A stretch of 21,636 bases of DNA, taken from positions 1 through 21,636 of the forward strand of contig JAHHMJ010000098.1 in NCBI GenBank assembly GCA_018678395.1, written 5' to 3'. The stretch is from Gemmatimonadota bacterium (GTDB lineage: Bacteria > Gemmatimonadota > Gemmatimonadetes > Longimicrobiales > Gaopeijiaceae). Made by a program: the position numbers and the translations under genes. The notes beneath the pieces were generated by a model that was not told the origin of the DNA, ran no database searches, and saw nothing but the letters and a program-made list of their open reading frames with translations. Within the stretch, counting starts at the first letter, position 1. Each line of letters opens with the position of its first letter. Positions 21,384 through 21,636 of this stretch are shown one piece after another.

Positions 21384-21410
21384 CCGGAAGGACGGGGGGA
21401 AACCTTCCGG
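21384..21410 (+). repeat. Hairpin after the outer-membrane protein gene
   Basis: CCGGAAGG (21384-21391), directly after the stop codon, pairs with CCTTCCGG (21403-21410) around an 11-base purine-rich loop. No T-run follows. The same AACCTTCCGG also occurs inside the gene at 21341-21350, so the first arm has two possible partners. Confidence 0.55.
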
Positions 21411-21458
21411 GCGCGGACAGCGTCGGAGCAGGAGGAGGATCCCCACCACGGAGGCCGC

Positions 21459-21636
21459 ATGCCCGACGAGACCGCCCCTCGGCCCGCCGGAGGGGGCGAG
21501 GCCCCGCCGCTGGACGCCGTCGATCCGGTCCTGAACGTCTTCGCACTCGCCAACGGCATGGACCTGCACCGCGACCGTTTCGACCCTCCCGACCGCGTCC
21601 TGGCGTGGTTTCTTAACGGACTGGAACGCCTCATCC
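21459..21636 (+). CDS. Unidentified protein, N-terminal part (runs off the right edge)
   Basis: 59 codons are visible. The ATG at 21459 has GGAGG four bases upstream, a good ribosome binding site. The product begins MPDETAPRPAGGGEAPPLDA and then reads VDPVLNVFALANGMDLHRD, DPPDRVLAWFLNGLERLI. It has no signal peptide. It is acidic and Pro-rich at first, then helical. No family is recognised from this fragment. Confidence 0.7.
   Translation, partial: MPDETAPRPAGGGEAPPLDAVDPVLNVFALANGMDLHRDRFDPPDRVLAWFLNGLERLI

Overview
This is a GC-rich window from a bacterium. The gene set points to Gemmatimonadota or a neighbouring phylum such as Acidobacteriota. The reasons are an orphan MacB/FtsX-type permease (ADOP family) next to a PadR regulator, a secreted DUF1592/DUF1552/ankyrin gene set, many Sec signal peptides ending in AQG, and secreted variants of enzymes that are usually cytoplasmic. 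This placement is inference; no rRNA or marker gene is present. No tRNA, rRNA, CRISPR array, insertion sequence or prophage gene was seen. Coding density is very high, and no gene-free stretch exceeds about 210 bases.

Layout. 1-2523 (-) is the large part of a membrane-bound hybrid histidine kinase (MASE1-PAS-HisKA-HATPase-REC) that runs off the left edge. Facing away from it, 2574-3398 (+) encodes a lipoprotein with an HpcH/HpaI aldolase fold. 9210-3417 (-) is a three-gene operon: a secreted DUF1592-type protein with two CxxCH motifs, a Tat-exported DUF1552 (HXXSHH) protein, and an exported ankyrin-repeat protein with an acidic linker and a C-terminal CRSC. 9417-10280 (+) is a secreted creatininase-like protein with a rewritten metal site. 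13948-10343 (-) is a tightly packed operon of ADOP permease, PadR regulator and secreted histidine phosphatase, preceded by a 35-bp imperfect palindrome. 13982-14665 (-) is a KANL3/Tex30-like alpha/beta hydrolase and 14713-15204 (+) a SRPBCC protein, transcribed divergently. 15292-15843 (+) is a small outer-membrane barrel that overlaps tail-to-tail with a DAACS symporter at 15799-17076 (-).

17128-18059 (-) is a CarH/LitR-type (MerR plus cobalamin-binding) light-responsive regulator. It is split by an apparent single-base frameshift in a run of five C. It is divergent from a secreted fasciclin (FAS1) gene at 18200-18691 (+). The 140 bases between them hold two good sigma-70-type promoters, an exact 10-bp inverted repeat and three 11-bp tandem repeats. 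This fits a regulator controlling itself and the FAS1 gene. The FAS1 gene ends in a strong terminator. The right end holds a small membrane protein, a membrane-anchored small protein, a zinc phospholipase C / S1-P1-like secreted hydrolase, an outer-membrane barrel, and the start of an unidentified gene.

The most interesting parts are the carH-FAS1 control region with its broken photoreceptor, the palindrome before the permease-PadR operon, and several exported proteins that keep an enzyme fold while changing catalytic or metal-binding residues.
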